A stretch of 47,131 bases of DNA from Chloroflexota bacterium (GTDB lineage: Bacteria; Chloroflexota; Dormibacteria; CF-121), in contig VBEE01000039.1 in assembly GCA_005881715.1 (NCBI GenBank), positions 1-47,131 of the forward strand, written 5' to 3'. Shown in pieces: positions 33,419-41,657 of this stretch. The notes beneath the pieces were generated by a model. It did no database searches and was not told the origin of the DNA. It saw only the letters and a program-made list of their open reading frames with translations. Positions within the stretch are counted from its first letter, which is position 1, and each line of letters starts with the position of its first letter. The translations under genes and the position numbers were made by a program.

Positions 33419-34978
33419 TTACTTGGCGGCACGCGGTTCACCGAGTTGCGAGAAATACTCGCGGACGAGGTCGCGCTCACTTCCGGGGATGAGGCTCTGG
33501 TCGGTCGCATCGAGGGCCGCCTGCTGGTAGGCCTCGATCACCTGGGTGTACGGGCTCAGCGGCACGTCCTGTCCCGGACCAAGCGGCGTCGGGTCATTCT
33601 CTGATTGGCCCGGCACGGGTTGCCCGGGAACGTAGATCCGCTCGGTGCTGGCCGCGCCCGAGCCGCTTCCGGTTCCCGAACCGTTGGAGCCGGTTCCGCC
33701 GGTGCCGCCAGTGCCGCCAGTGCCGCCAGTGCCGGTGCCGTTGCCCGTCCCATTGCCGTTGCCGTTTCCGGTGCCATTGCCGGTGCCATTGCCGTTGCCA
33801 TTGCCGCTCGCGCCGGCGGAGGGGCTTGCCCCGGCGTTTGCCTGTCCGCCCTGTCCGTTTGCATCACGGTCGGCCTGTGCCGCCAGCCCCTGGCGGGCAG
33901 CCTCGAGGCCGTTGATCGCCGCGGCGACGGCCTGGTCGGTGTTCTCCTGTTCTTGCAGCGAATCGAGCTGGCTCGCCACGTCGTTGAGGGCCTGGGCCGC
34001 CGATGCCGCGTCCCCGCTCTGCAGCGAGGACGACGCCTTACTCAGGGAATCCCGCATCTGGCTGTTCTGCGCCTGCTGCGACGCCTTCGCCAGCGCCTTG
34101 GCCAGCTCCTCGCGGTCTTTGGGTGAAAGGCTCTGGAGCTGGGAGGCCAGGTCGCGCACCGACTGGGCACCCTTTGCCGGGTTAGTGCTGATCGCCTGGG
34201 CCGCGCTGCGCCCCGCCGCGGTGCCACTCAGCGCATTCGCGAGGTTCTGAGCGCTGCTTTGCAGCGCGGGCGTTCCCGGGTCGGCCAGTTTCTGTAGCTG
34301 CTGCTCGGCCGGCGTGATCGACTCGAGCGCCTTTCTCGGGCTGTCCGCCTCGTGGATCTTTGCCTGGGCATCCTGGAGGATCTTCTGGATCTGTGCATCC
34401 TTCGGGGAGGGCTTCCCGCTGTCGGCGATTTTCTTTTTGGCGTCTGCCACGGCCTTGGCCGCGCGCGCCTGGCTCACTCGGTCCGCCTGGCGCTGGGCGA
34501 GCACCTGGTCCATGGGGTTGGGCAGCAGCGCCAGCGCGAGCGCAAAGATCGCGAGAATCGCGACCAGCGTGGCCTCACCGCGGTTGACGCGAACCGGGAA
34601 GGCGGCCGGCAGGCTCGCCCGAGCTGCGTGCTGCACGGCGTCGTGCCGCTGCGCGTCATCCAGCGGTCCGGACTCGGCTCGCCGTTCCCAGGCTGTGGAG
34701 AGACGTTCCTTGAGGCCGAGCCGGATGTCGGCCATGGCCATCAGCAGCGCGGCGCTCGGCCGGCGGATCAGCCAGGCGGCCGCCGCGATCGCCAGGGCCA
34801 CCGGGATACCCAGGACGGCCAGCTCCGCACGTCGCTCGAAGGGCACCAGTCGTACCAGGATCATGACGGCGGCGACCCAGGCGACCGCCCCGACCAGGGC
34901 ATGCGCGGCGTACCGGGCGCCGAGCGCCCGGCGGGCGGCCTTCCGGAGCTCCCGGACGATCGCCTCCAGCGAGCTCAT
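33419..34978 (-). CDS. Coiled-coil membrane protein with Gly/Asn/Thr low-complexity tract
   Basis: 519 residues. Membrane helices lie near 27-45, 52-70 and 135-155. A long Ala/Gln/Ser-rich helical region follows (about 165-375: LRDLASQLQSLSPKDREELAKALAKASQQ and similar), reminiscent of DUF4175-type proteins found in MoxR/Bat loci. A tract of Gly-Asn and Gly-Thr repeats occupies about 390-440, and a folded C-terminal segment (LSPYTQVIEAYQQAALDATDQSLIPGSERDLVREYFSQL) ends the protein. That last motif is common at the end of large proteins next to MoxR genes. Function unknown. It overlaps the permease gene by 4 nt. Confidence 0.75.
   Translation of the reverse strand: MSSLEAIVRELRKAARRALGARYAAHALVGAVAWVAAVMILVRLVPFERRAELAVLGIPVALAIAAAAWLIRRPSAALLMAMADIRLGLKERLSTAWERRAESGPLDDAQRHDAVQHAARASLPAAFPVRVNRGEATLVAILAIFALALALLPNPMDQVLAQRQADRVSQARAAKAVADAKKKIADSGKPSPKDAQIQKILQDAQAKIHEADSPRKALESITPAEQQLQKLADPGTPALQSSAQNLANALSGTAAGRSAAQAISTNPAKGAQSVRDLASQLQSLSPKDREELAKALAKASQQAQNSQMRDSLSKASSSLQSGDAASAAQALNDVASQLDSLQEQENTDQAVAAAINGLEAARQGLAAQADRDANGQGGQANAGASPSAGASGNGNGNGTGNGTGNGNGNGTGNGTGTGGTGGTGGTGGTGSNGSGTGSGSGAASTERIYVPGQPVPGQSENDPTPLGPGQDVPLSPYTQVIEAYQQAALDATDQSLIPGSERDLVREYFSQLGEPRAAK
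33695..33812. repeat. Low-complexity CCGTTG/CCATTG/CCAGTG repeat tract
   Basis: About 20 imperfect six-base units encode alternating Gly-Asn/Gly-Thr pairs in the coiled-coil membrane protein. Such tracts are prone to length change by slippage. Confidence 0.85.
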
Positions 34979-36027
34979 CGCGCTCCCCCGGCTGCCCGGG
35001 TGCGTCGCGCCCAGGGCAGGTGCCGGGTCGGGGGGATCAGGACGGCGCTAAAGACGAGCGCGGCCAGGCTGATCAACAGTTGCAGCGTCACGGTCGCCTG
35101 CCAGTACTGCCAGCCGGCAAACAGACCACTCGGGATGGTGGTTCCGGTCGCCTGGGGGGGGTTGCGATAGATCGGCGACGCGATCCCCTTGCCGACCACG
35201 ACGCCGTTCGCGTTGGTGGGAACGCATTGCTGTGCGCCACCGGGCGTGCCACTGCACATCATTCCACCGCCGCCACCCGACGAGAAGCCGGAGCCGATGC
35301 CGTACCAGGTCACCGGCTGACTGGTGCCGATGGTGATCAGCGGCAGGAGCGGACTGACGTAGCTGACCGCTGGCGGCGCCGGCGCGTTGGTGGCGTTCGG
35401 ATCAATCGGTGTCGGGAAGAGCAACCCGTACAGAAGGCTGCCGGCGAGCAGGATGAACGCGGCGCCGTATGCCGCGACCGTCGCCGCCAGCGTCCGGCGA
35501 AACGCCGTCGAGCAGGCGATGCCGATGACTCCGAGGGTCAGGGCGCCGACCGCCGTCACGATGAAGGCGGCGACGACCTGGTCGAGCTCGATGCCGCCGA
35601 ACAGAAACACGAGGCTAAAAATCGGCACCGACAGCAGCAAGAGCAAGAGGACGAATGACATCGAGGCCAGCAGCTTGCCCCAGAGGATTGAGAAGGAGGG
35701 CAGCTTGGTGACAAAGAGCAGATCAATCGTTTGCCGCTCGCGTTCGCTGCTGATGGCGCCGGCCGTCAGGGCGGGGGTGATGAAGGCCAGCAGCACCATT
35801 TGAAAGATCACGAGAAAGAGGAACAGCGCCTGACCGTAGTTCGCAGCCTGGCCACCGTTGAAGCCGCTCCGCGCCGACGACGACATGGAGGAGAAGATCG
35901 CCCAGCCAAGCCCCCCGAGCAGCAGGATGTAGACAGTCATTGCCACCGGCGAGCGCCAGGTGCGCATGCGGGATCGGTACTCCTTGGCGACGATCGGGTT
36001 CCAGAGCGCCATGGCAACGCGATTCAT
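34975..36027 (-). CDS. ABC-2 type transporter permease
   Basis: 350 residues with about six hydrophobic segments. The N-terminus (NPIVAKEYRSRMRTWRSPVAMTVYILLL) and the cytoplasmic loop ISSERERQTIDLLFVTKLPSFSILWGKL are typical of ABC-2 exporters of the NatB/GldF type. Between the last two helices is a large Gly-rich extracytoplasmic loop (about 230-300) with two cysteines, which could form a disulfide. The gene overlaps both neighbours by 4 nt. The substrate is unknown. The linked ATPase directly upstream completes the transporter. Confidence 0.92.
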   Translation of the reverse strand: MNRVAMALWNPIVAKEYRSRMRTWRSPVAMTVYILLLGGLGWAIFSSMSSSARSGFNGGQAANYGQALFLFLVIFQMVLLAFITPALTAGAISSERERQTIDLLFVTKLPSFSILWGKLLASMSFVLLLLLLSVPIFSLVFLFGGIELDQVVAAFIVTAVGALTLGVIGIACSTAFRRTLAATVAAYGAAFILLAGSLLYGLLFPTPIDPNATNAPAPPAVSYVSPLLPLITIGTSQPVTWYGIGSGFSSGGGGGMMCSGTPGGAQQCVPTNANGVVVGKGIASPIYRNPPQATGTTIPSGLFAGWQYWQATVTLQLLISLAALVFSAVLIPPTRHLPWARRTRAAGGAR

Positions 36028-36950
36028 CCCACGTCCTCCGAGGTGGCTTTGAGGAATGCGTCCTCGAGGCCGCCGTCGAGCTGGCTGAAGCCCGAAACAC
36101 GAATCGAGGCGGCGGTCAGCGCCTGGAGAATCGAGGCCGCGGTCGCGTCATCGCCCTCGTACTCGGCCTCGATCGCCCCGTTGATCATGTCGACCGTGCG
36201 GATCGACGGCAGGGTTTTCAGGGTCGCGACGGCTTCGTCGCGTTGGCCGAGGACCATGATGCGCAGCCGGCGCCCGCTCGTCAGCTGCCGGATGACGTCC
36301 TGCACCGGCCCGGTGGCGCGCATCCGCCCCTGGTCGATGATGCCCACCATGGTGCAGAGCTCGGTCAGCTCGGGAAGGATATGGCTGGAGATCACGATCG
36401 TCTTGCCCATTCGTTGAAGCTCTTTCAGGATCTCGCGCATCTCGACGCGGGCACGCGGGTCGAGACCCGAGGCCGGCTCATCCAGGAGCAGTACCGCCGG
36501 GTCGTGGACCAGCGCCCGGGCGAGGCAGAGGCGTTGCTTCAAGCCTCGCGACAATGTATCGACCGACTGGTCACGCCGGTCGGCGAGACCGACCAGCTCG
36601 AGCAAGTCAGCCGCGATTTTCTTACGCCGGGCTCTCGGAATCCGGTAGCAGGCGGCGTAGAAATCCAGGTATTCGGTGGCCGTCAGCTGATCGTAGACAC
36701 CGAAGAAGTCCGGCATATAGCCCAGTCGATCGTGCACCAGGTCCGGATGCTGGATGACGTCGGCCCCGTCCACGAATGCCCGGCCGCCGGTCGGCTCGAG
36801 CAGCGCAGCCAGGATCCGTAACGTCGTCGTCTTGCCGGCGCCGTTCGGGCCGACGAAGCCGAAGATCTCGCCTTTCGGCACCTCGAACGAGACGGCGTCC
36901 AACGCGGTCCGAGACCCGTATACCTTGGTCAAGCCTTGCACCCTGATCAT
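36024..36950 (-). CDS. ABC transporter ATP-binding protein
   Basis: 308 residues. Walker A is GPNGAGKT (34-41), the Q-loop is near VIQHPDLVHDRLGYMPDFFGVYDQ, the signature is LSRGLKQRLCLARAL, and Walker B is VLLLDEPASGLDPRARVE. The H-loop is ISSHILPEL. The C-terminal extension of about 85 residues matches the DrrA/NatA/GldA subgroup that pairs with ABC-2 permeases. It overlaps the permease start and the upstream exported-protein stop by 4 nt each. Confidence 0.95.
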   Translation of the reverse strand: MIRVQGLTKVYGSRTALDAVSFEVPKGEIFGFVGPNGAGKTTTLRILAALLEPTGGRAFVDGADVIQHPDLVHDRLGYMPDFFGVYDQLTATEYLDFYAACYRIPRARRKKIAADLLELVGLADRRDQSVDTLSRGLKQRLCLARALVHDPAVLLLDEPASGLDPRARVEMREILKELQRMGKTIVISSHILPELTELCTMVGIIDQGRMRATGPVQDVIRQLTSGRRLRIMVLGQRDEAVATLKTLPSIRTVDMINGAIEAEYEGDDATAASILQALTAASIRVSGFSQLDGGLEDAFLKATSEDVG

Positions 36951-39388
36951 TTGATCGTCCCCGAGAGCGTCAGGCTGCCACCGATCGGGCCGCTGTTTGT
37001 CGTGCTGATCCGCAGCCGGATCAGCCCACTGGCCGGATTGACGGCACTGTCCGGCAGGGCGGTGACGCCGTTGTCCTGGTAGCCGATGTCGGTCCAGGCC
37101 GATCGCGACCAGTCCCAGACCTGGCCGGTGACGCTCGGACTGGCGGGGGTCGAGGTTCCCGGCGGGCCGACCGTCGGCCCGAAGGGGTTTGACGCGTTGA
37201 GCGAGAGGCCGCTCAGCCTGGCCCCCGCGGCCAGCACCGGCGCGAACTCATAGGTCACGCTGCCGTTCTGCAGTTGAATCATCCCGGGCACCCCCTGCCC
37301 CTGGCTGTCGCCCACCACGTCCACGATGCGACCGTTGAGGACGCCGGCGGGCAACGGCCCCGTACCAAGTTGGTCGACCGGAAGCGACAGGACCACGGCG
37401 GATTGCGCCGTCGTCAGCGGATGGACGCCGTTCACCCTAATGTCCTGAAATGATTCGCGGGTCCAGGCCACCAGCAACGGCGAGGTCAGCGACACAAAAC
37501 CTTTGAAGTTCGCCCCGGTGGGCAGGATGGACAGAATCTGGGTCCTGGCCAGGCTGTCTCGGTCGCTGGTGCTGACCTCATAGGCGCCCGGGCCAAAGCT
37601 TTGCCCGTTGTTCGCGTAGATCCGCGTATAGAGAGGTTGTGCAGCCGGATTGGTGGCCTTCGGTACCAGGTTGATGGCTGCCGTTGCGCCGGGCTTCAGG
37701 GCTCCGATCGTCTGGAAGTTGTCACCCGCGAGCACGACAGCGTCGGTAAAGGTGAGATTCGAGTGGTTTTCGATGGTGCCGACGTACTTGCCGTTCACCA
37801 GCTGGAGGTGGCCGGTCAACGCGGGCGCGGCCGTCATCGTCTCGGTGCCGAAGCCGCCCAGGGAGAAGGCGGTCATGCCGGACAGCGTGACCTCGCTGGT
37901 CGCCACGTTGACCCGAATGCTGCTGCTCGAACTGGTCGGAAAGCCGTTGTTGTTCGTGGCAATCGGGCTGATGAGCAGCCGGTCGCCCTCGATGTGCGCC
38001 TGGTAGTCGCCGCGGCTTGGGGGAATGACGCCGGTGTAGGTCTCCTGGTAGGCGTGATCCCAGCCCGGCTGCAGGTGAAGAATGGCTACCTGGTTGGTCT
38101 GGACCGACCGTCCCTTGGTGAGCACGCCCGCACCGTAGGCTCCGGTTGCCGCGATCACCGCGATCAGCGGCACCGTCACCCAGGCGAGGGCCCGGCGGCG
38201 CAGGGCGCCCAGCACCAGGTAGTTGACCGGGCCGACGAGCAGAACGTAGAGCAACACCAGGCCGGCGGTGAGCTGCAATGAGGGCAGGTTGAGCCCGGGA
38301 AGATTGCCAAGCACCGGGGTCAGGGCGTTGCTCTTCGACGCGATCGACGGTTGTGAGCCGAAGGCCGGGCTCGGCCCGCCGAAGGCGATGCCATTGGGGT
38401 AGTTGGCGCCCGAGCTCCCAGCTCCAAAGACGGCGCGAGCCAGGACCTGCCGCAGCACGTCCTTGGTCCCGCTCCAGCCGGCGATCGGCTCCTGGTTCCA
38501 GTCGAAGGTCGCCAGCGTCACGGTGCCGGCGCCGACCCCGCGGTCGACGATGAGCGGGACGGCGCCCTCGCTCAACCAGGCGCGGCCACTCACGGCGTCG
38601 GCAATCGCGACTTCGATGTTGTGCCCGCCGACCGCGCGCGCCGCGTGAACGTTCAGGGTGGCTCTCGGCTCCAACGGAATAATGGCTGCGGGCAGCCCGG
38701 CCAGGGTCTTGTGCCAGGACGCGCCCGTCCCCAGCAGCAGATTGCCACCGGCCTCGACGAAGTCGGCGATCGCCGCTCGCTGGCGGGCGGTCAGGCCGTC
38801 GGTGGCGAAGTCATCGATCACCAGGATGTCGAAGGCGCGCAGCGCGATCGCGGAATCGGCGATGTCGTCTGCGCGGAGATGGACGACGCGGGCCGCGATG
38901 CCGCCCGGATGGATGGCGGCGAAATCGTCGAGCGCGCTTGACTGGTCCGAAAGCACGCCGACCAGAGTGGAGGTGCTGCTGCTGGTGACCGAATCCTGTG
39001 AGACGGCGACGCGGCCGTTCTGGATGACCCGGGCGGTGACTGTCGCGCCGCTCGTATCCTCGACCAGGAAGATGCGGACCCGCTTGCTGGCGCCGCTCGC
39101 GAGGCTGATCGGCTGCTGGTAGATCGTGAATCCGTTCACGCCGGGCTGGGCGTTCAGCGACTCCCGGACCTCCAGGGTGCCGTCCACGTCGGCCCCGGTG
39201 TTGTGGGCGTCGACCGTCACCGGCGTCCACTCGCCGGGCTTGACGACGTCCTGGTACCCGACGTGCACGGCCAGGGTGAGCCCGTTACTCGCCGCCTCGG
39301 CGCCGACAGCCGCCATACTCAGGCCCAGGGCGGCCAGCAGGGTCGACAAGACGATCCGCGCAGGCAGCCGGCAGCGCTGGGGGCCCAT
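36947..39388 (-). CDS. Large exported membrane protein, first gene of the ABC/MoxR/VWA operon
   Basis: 813 residues. A signal peptide (about 1-32: basic start, IVLSTLLAALGLSMAAVG, cut near AEA) precedes a beta-sandwich (about 35-135). A glutamine amidotransferase-like or DUF4350-like region follows (about 140-340: DDFAAIHPGGIAARVV, LRAFDILVIDDFATDG, FVEAGGNLLLGTG). Two membrane helices lie near 371-391 and 400-420, and a large extracytoplasmic beta-rich C-terminal half follows. The arrangement recalls the GldG-like accessory proteins of ABC-2 exporters, but I cannot name a family. The start is ATG 39388, about 52 nt after a good promoter. It overlaps the ATPase gene by 4 nt. Confidence 0.72.
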   Translation of the reverse strand: MGPQRCRLPARIVLSTLLAALGLSMAAVGAEAASNGLTLAVHVGYQDVVKPGEWTPVTVDAHNTGADVDGTLEVRESLNAQPGVNGFTIYQQPISLASGASKRVRIFLVEDTSGATVTARVIQNGRVAVSQDSVTSSSTSTLVGVLSDQSSALDDFAAIHPGGIAARVVHLRADDIADSAIALRAFDILVIDDFATDGLTARQRAAIADFVEAGGNLLLGTGASWHKTLAGLPAAIIPLEPRATLNVHAARAVGGHNIEVAIADAVSGRAWLSEGAVPLIVDRGVGAGTVTLATFDWNQEPIAGWSGTKDVLRQVLARAVFGAGSSGANYPNGIAFGGPSPAFGSQPSIASKSNALTPVLGNLPGLNLPSLQLTAGLVLLYVLLVGPVNYLVLGALRRRALAWVTVPLIAVIAATGAYGAGVLTKGRSVQTNQVAILHLQPGWDHAYQETYTGVIPPSRGDYQAHIEGDRLLISPIATNNNGFPTSSSSSIRVNVATSEVTLSGMTAFSLGGFGTETMTAAPALTGHLQLVNGKYVGTIENHSNLTFTDAVVLAGDNFQTIGALKPGATAAINLVPKATNPAAQPLYTRIYANNGQSFGPGAYEVSTSDRDSLARTQILSILPTGANFKGFVSLTSPLLVAWTRESFQDIRVNGVHPLTTAQSAVVLSLPVDQLGTGPLPAGVLNGRIVDVVGDSQGQGVPGMIQLQNGSVTYEFAPVLAAGARLSGLSLNASNPFGPTVGPPGTSTPASPSVTGQVWDWSRSAWTDIGYQDNGVTALPDSAVNPASGLIRLRISTTNSGPIGGSLTLSGTIK

Positions 39389-39446
39389 CTAGCTCAGTAC
39401 GACGCTGGCCGAGCTCAAAAGTTCCGTTCTCGCCTCTACCGGGGGC

Positions 39447-39475
39447 AGTATGGGCGGGGCTGCCGGGGCCGTCAA
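39447..39475 (-). promoter_or_regulatory. Promoter of the eight-gene ABC/MoxR/VWA operon
   Basis: On the minus strand TTGACG (39475-39470) is followed by 17 nt and CATACT (39452-39447). Transcription would start near 39440, leaving a leader of about 50 nt before the ATG at 39388. This is the only clear promoter I see for the whole run down to 27010. Confidence 0.72.
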
Positions 39476-39543
39476 TCGGTTGGGGACAGGAAGTTAACTC
39501 ACAGTGGCCGGCCAGCAACGAGCCAGGCGCGGATCGGGCGGAC

Positions 39544-39626
39544 TGCCGGAGGAGGGACTCGAACCCACACGGACTTACGCCCAGGCGCTTTTGAGGCGCC
39601 CTCGTCTACCATTCCGACACTCCGGC
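39544..39626 (-). tRNA. tRNA-Leu (anticodon CAA)
   Basis: Class II tRNA of 83 nt. The acceptor stem is GCCGGAG/CTCCGGC with discriminator A (plus 39544). The anticodon stem GGCGC/GCGCC encloses the loop CTCAAAA, giving anticodon CAA for UUG codons. A long variable arm and the T-loop TTCGAGT follow, with one T-T mismatch in the T stem. The 3' CCA is not encoded. Confidence 0.95.
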
Positions 39627-39634
39627 CCGGGGCG

Positions 39635-39640
39635 AGTATA
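39635..39640 (-). promoter_or_regulatory. -10 box of the tRNA-Leu gene
   Basis: TATACT on the minus strand (39640-39635) lies about 9 nt before the first tRNA base. A weak -35-like GTTCCC lies 17 nt further upstream. Confidence 0.5.
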
Positions 39641-39672
39641 TCCGAGTACGCTCCGTTGGGAACTTATTGGAA

Positions 39673-40269
39673 ATGTTTCCGTCTCAAGACAAGAATCCCA
39701 ACGATCGCGACCTGGTGAGCCGGGCCCGCCGGGGCGATCGGGAGGCCTTTACCCAGTTGATCGTGCAATATCAGGTCCCGCTCTACAACATGGCTCTGCG
39801 GATGGTCGGCGGGCGAGAGGACGCCGCCGACATCTCGCAGGAAGCCTTTCTGCGCGCCTGGGAAAAGATTCGGACCCTGCGCGACGCGCCCTTCAAGTCG
39901 TGGCTGTTCCAGATCGCCGCGAATCTCTGTTATGACCACTTTCGGCGCAACCGGCGATACGGCACGATGCCAGATGACGAACGTTCTAGCTTCGGCCTGG
40001 GCATCGTCACCCCCGACCCGCAGGAACGCGCCGAAGCCGGTGAGCGTAACCGGCTGGTTCGCGAAAGTATCGAGGCGCTCGACCACGACATGCGGATTGC
40101 CATCGTGCTTCGGGACGTGAACGGTATGGCCTACGACGAGATTGCGGGCGTGCTGCGAGTGCCACTCGGAACCGTGAAGTCGCGGATTGCCCGGGCACGG
40201 GCGCAGGTGCAGGAGCGGCTGCAGCAGCACCCGGAATTTTTTCCGCGGGAGGACGTCCATGCCGGGTGA
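39673..40269 (+). CDS. ECF-type RNA polymerase sigma factor
   Basis: About 198 residues. Sigma region 2 (DREAFTQLIVQYQVPLYNMALRMVGGREDAADISQEAFLRAWEKI, then PFKSWLFQIAANLCYDHFRRNRR) covers about 22-98. Sigma region 4 (RESIEALDHDMRIAIVLRDVNGMAYDEIAGVLRVPLGTVKSRIARARAQV) covers about 125-180. This is the classic SigW/SigE-like layout. ATG 39673 is used; TTG 39667 would add two residues. No Shine-Dalgarno sequence is seen. The stop overlaps the anti-sigma gene, so the pair is coupled. Confidence 0.95.
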   Translation: MFPSQDKNPNDRDLVSRARRGDREAFTQLIVQYQVPLYNMALRMVGGREDAADISQEAFLRAWEKIRTLRDAPFKSWLFQIAANLCYDHFRRNRRYGTMPDDERSSFGLGIVTPDPQERAEAGERNRLVRESIEALDHDMRIAIVLRDVNGMAYDEIAGVLRVPLGTVKSRIARARAQVQERLQQHPEFFPREDVHAG

Positions 40270-41101
40270 GCCGCGCGTCCCGACCGAGCCGACGCTCGAG
40301 GAACTCTCCGCATTGATCGACAACGAGCTCGATGCTGGCGCACAAGCGCGCGTCGCCGAGCATGTCGCCGGTTGTCAGGAGTGCCAGGCGCGGCTCGATC
40401 GCCTGCGGCAGACGGCCCATGCCATTCGTGGTTTGCCGATGGAGACACCGCCGCGGAGCTTCACGATCCCGGCTCAGCGGCGCCAGGCGTGGCGATGGGC
40501 GCCGGTCGGATGGATCGGCAGCGCAGCAGTGGCCCTGCTGCTGATCGCCGTCGGCATCCAGAACCTGCATCTGCCGGCAGGGCCCACCGCGACCGGGTCG
40601 ACGAGCACCGTCAGCGGCGGACTAGCCTACGGTCCCGCTCAGGGGCAGAAAGGCGCTGTGGCGCCGCTCGCGGCGCCCGCGCCGTCTACGCAGCAGTTCG
40701 ATTCGCAGTCCAGGGGATCGGCCACGAATGGCGCGACGGTCGTTGATCCAACCAACAGCTCGCGGCGCCTGGTCCTGGACACGGACAGCACGTCCTATCC
40801 AGCAACGGGACGCATGCGGGTGACGGCCCAGTTGATCGGCTCGCCGTCGACGTCACTCAACAGCGCAAACCAGGGGCTGACCCTGACGCTGGTCCGCAAC
40901 GGTCTGGGCGTCGCTCTCAATCCGGTCGGCGTCGAGAGTTGGAACGGCACCCCGATCTTCGGCGGCTGGTATGACCTCGCCGGCTTCCCCCTGTCCGCAC
41001 CACGCGCCGGCGACTACCGGCTGGAAGCAACCTGGGTGATTCCCGACGGATCCGGGCGCGTGCTGCAGACCAGCGTCCCGATCCGGCTCACTGGAAGCTG
41101 A
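40259..41101 (+). CDS. Zinc-binding membrane anti-sigma factor
   Basis: 280 residues. A zf-HC2-type anti-sigma domain (LEELSALIDNELDAGAQARVAEHVAGCQECQARLDRL) holds the HxxxCxxC zinc motif near residues 40-46. One membrane helix (WIGSAAVALLLIAVGIQ) lies near residues 83-100. A Ser/Thr/Gly-rich stalk and a beta-rich extracytoplasmic domain of about 120 residues follow. It should sequester the sigma factor encoded just upstream (11-nt overlap) and release it upon an envelope signal. ATG 40259 is selected because the domain starts there. Confidence 0.9.
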   Translation: MPGEPRVPTEPTLEELSALIDNELDAGAQARVAEHVAGCQECQARLDRLRQTAHAIRGLPMETPPRSFTIPAQRRQAWRWAPVGWIGSAAVALLLIAVGIQNLHLPAGPTATGSTSTVSGGLAYGPAQGQKGAVAPLAAPAPSTQQFDSQSRGSATNGATVVDPTNSSRRLVLDTDSTSYPATGRMRVTAQLIGSPSTSLNSANQGLTLTLVRNGLGVALNPVGVESWNGTPIFGGWYDLAGFPLSAPRAGDYRLEATWVIPDGSGRVLQTSVPIRLTGS

Positions 41102-41105
41102 GCGC

Positions 41106-41615
41106 TTAGCTCTTCTCCGGTGGGGGCGGCCCTTCGAGATCGGGCAGGTCCATGCTGTTGATCAATTCTTTGAAGATCGACAGTTTGTCATCTTGGTCTT
41201 CTTCCTTCTCGGGAAAGACCCCCGCCTTGTCGAGGACGTCCTGTGAGACGAGGATGGGACAGGTCATCCGCACGGCGAGCGCGATGGCGTCGCTCGGCCG
41301 GGAGTCGATCTCGACTTCCTTGCCGTTGACGGCCAGAAACAGGCGGGCGAAGAAGACCTCGTTGGTCAGCGACGTCACCTGGATTTTCTTCAGCCGCATT
41401 TCAGCGCTCTGCAAGATGTTGGCCAGCAAATCGTGCGTAATCGGCCGTTCCGGGGTGATCCCGGTGATCTTCAGCGCGATGGCATTCGCCTCGTAGATGC
41501 CGATCCAGATGGGTAGATACCGGTCGGTCTCTTTCTCTTTAAGAATTACCACGTGCTGTCCGCTGGGCATGTGCACACGGATGGAGTCGACCTGCATTTC
41601 GACGAACTTGGCCAT
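41106..41615 (-). CDS. DUF151 / bifunctional nuclease-family protein
   Basis: 169 residues. The DUF151 core is complete: MQVDSIRVHMPSGQHVVILKEKETDRYLPIWIG, EANAIALKI, RPITHDLLANIL, and the signature EVEIDSRPSDAIALAVRMTCPILVSQDVLDKAG. Plant and some bacterial members have nuclease activity; the physiological role in bacteria is unclear. The C-terminal tail (about 40 residues) is acidic and Pro-rich. It is convergent with the anti-sigma gene and divergent from polA with 42 nt between starts. Confidence 0.93.
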   Translation of the reverse strand: MAKFVEMQVDSIRVHMPSGQHVVILKEKETDRYLPIWIGIYEANAIALKITGITPERPITHDLLANILQSAEMRLKKIQVTSLTNEVFFARLFLAVNGKEVEIDSRPSDAIALAVRMTCPILVSQDVLDKAGVFPEKEEDQDDKLSIFKELINSMDLPDLEGPPPPEKS

Positions 41616-41657
41616 CCTGAATTCGAGCCTATGTTATCGCACGCTGTCTAAACTCTG

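Noticed and set aside
33695-33812. Short tandem units considered as a CRISPR array
   Set aside because: Units are six bases with no spacers, in frame within a protein gene.
33645-34250. Plus-strand frame with a Pro-Val repeat opposite the coiled-coil gene
   Set aside because: The repeat is just the complement of the Gly/Asn/Thr tract; no start context or family match.
39544-39626. tRNA-Leu as an integration site for a mobile element
   Set aside because: No integrase, repeated tRNA 3' end or change in base composition beside it.
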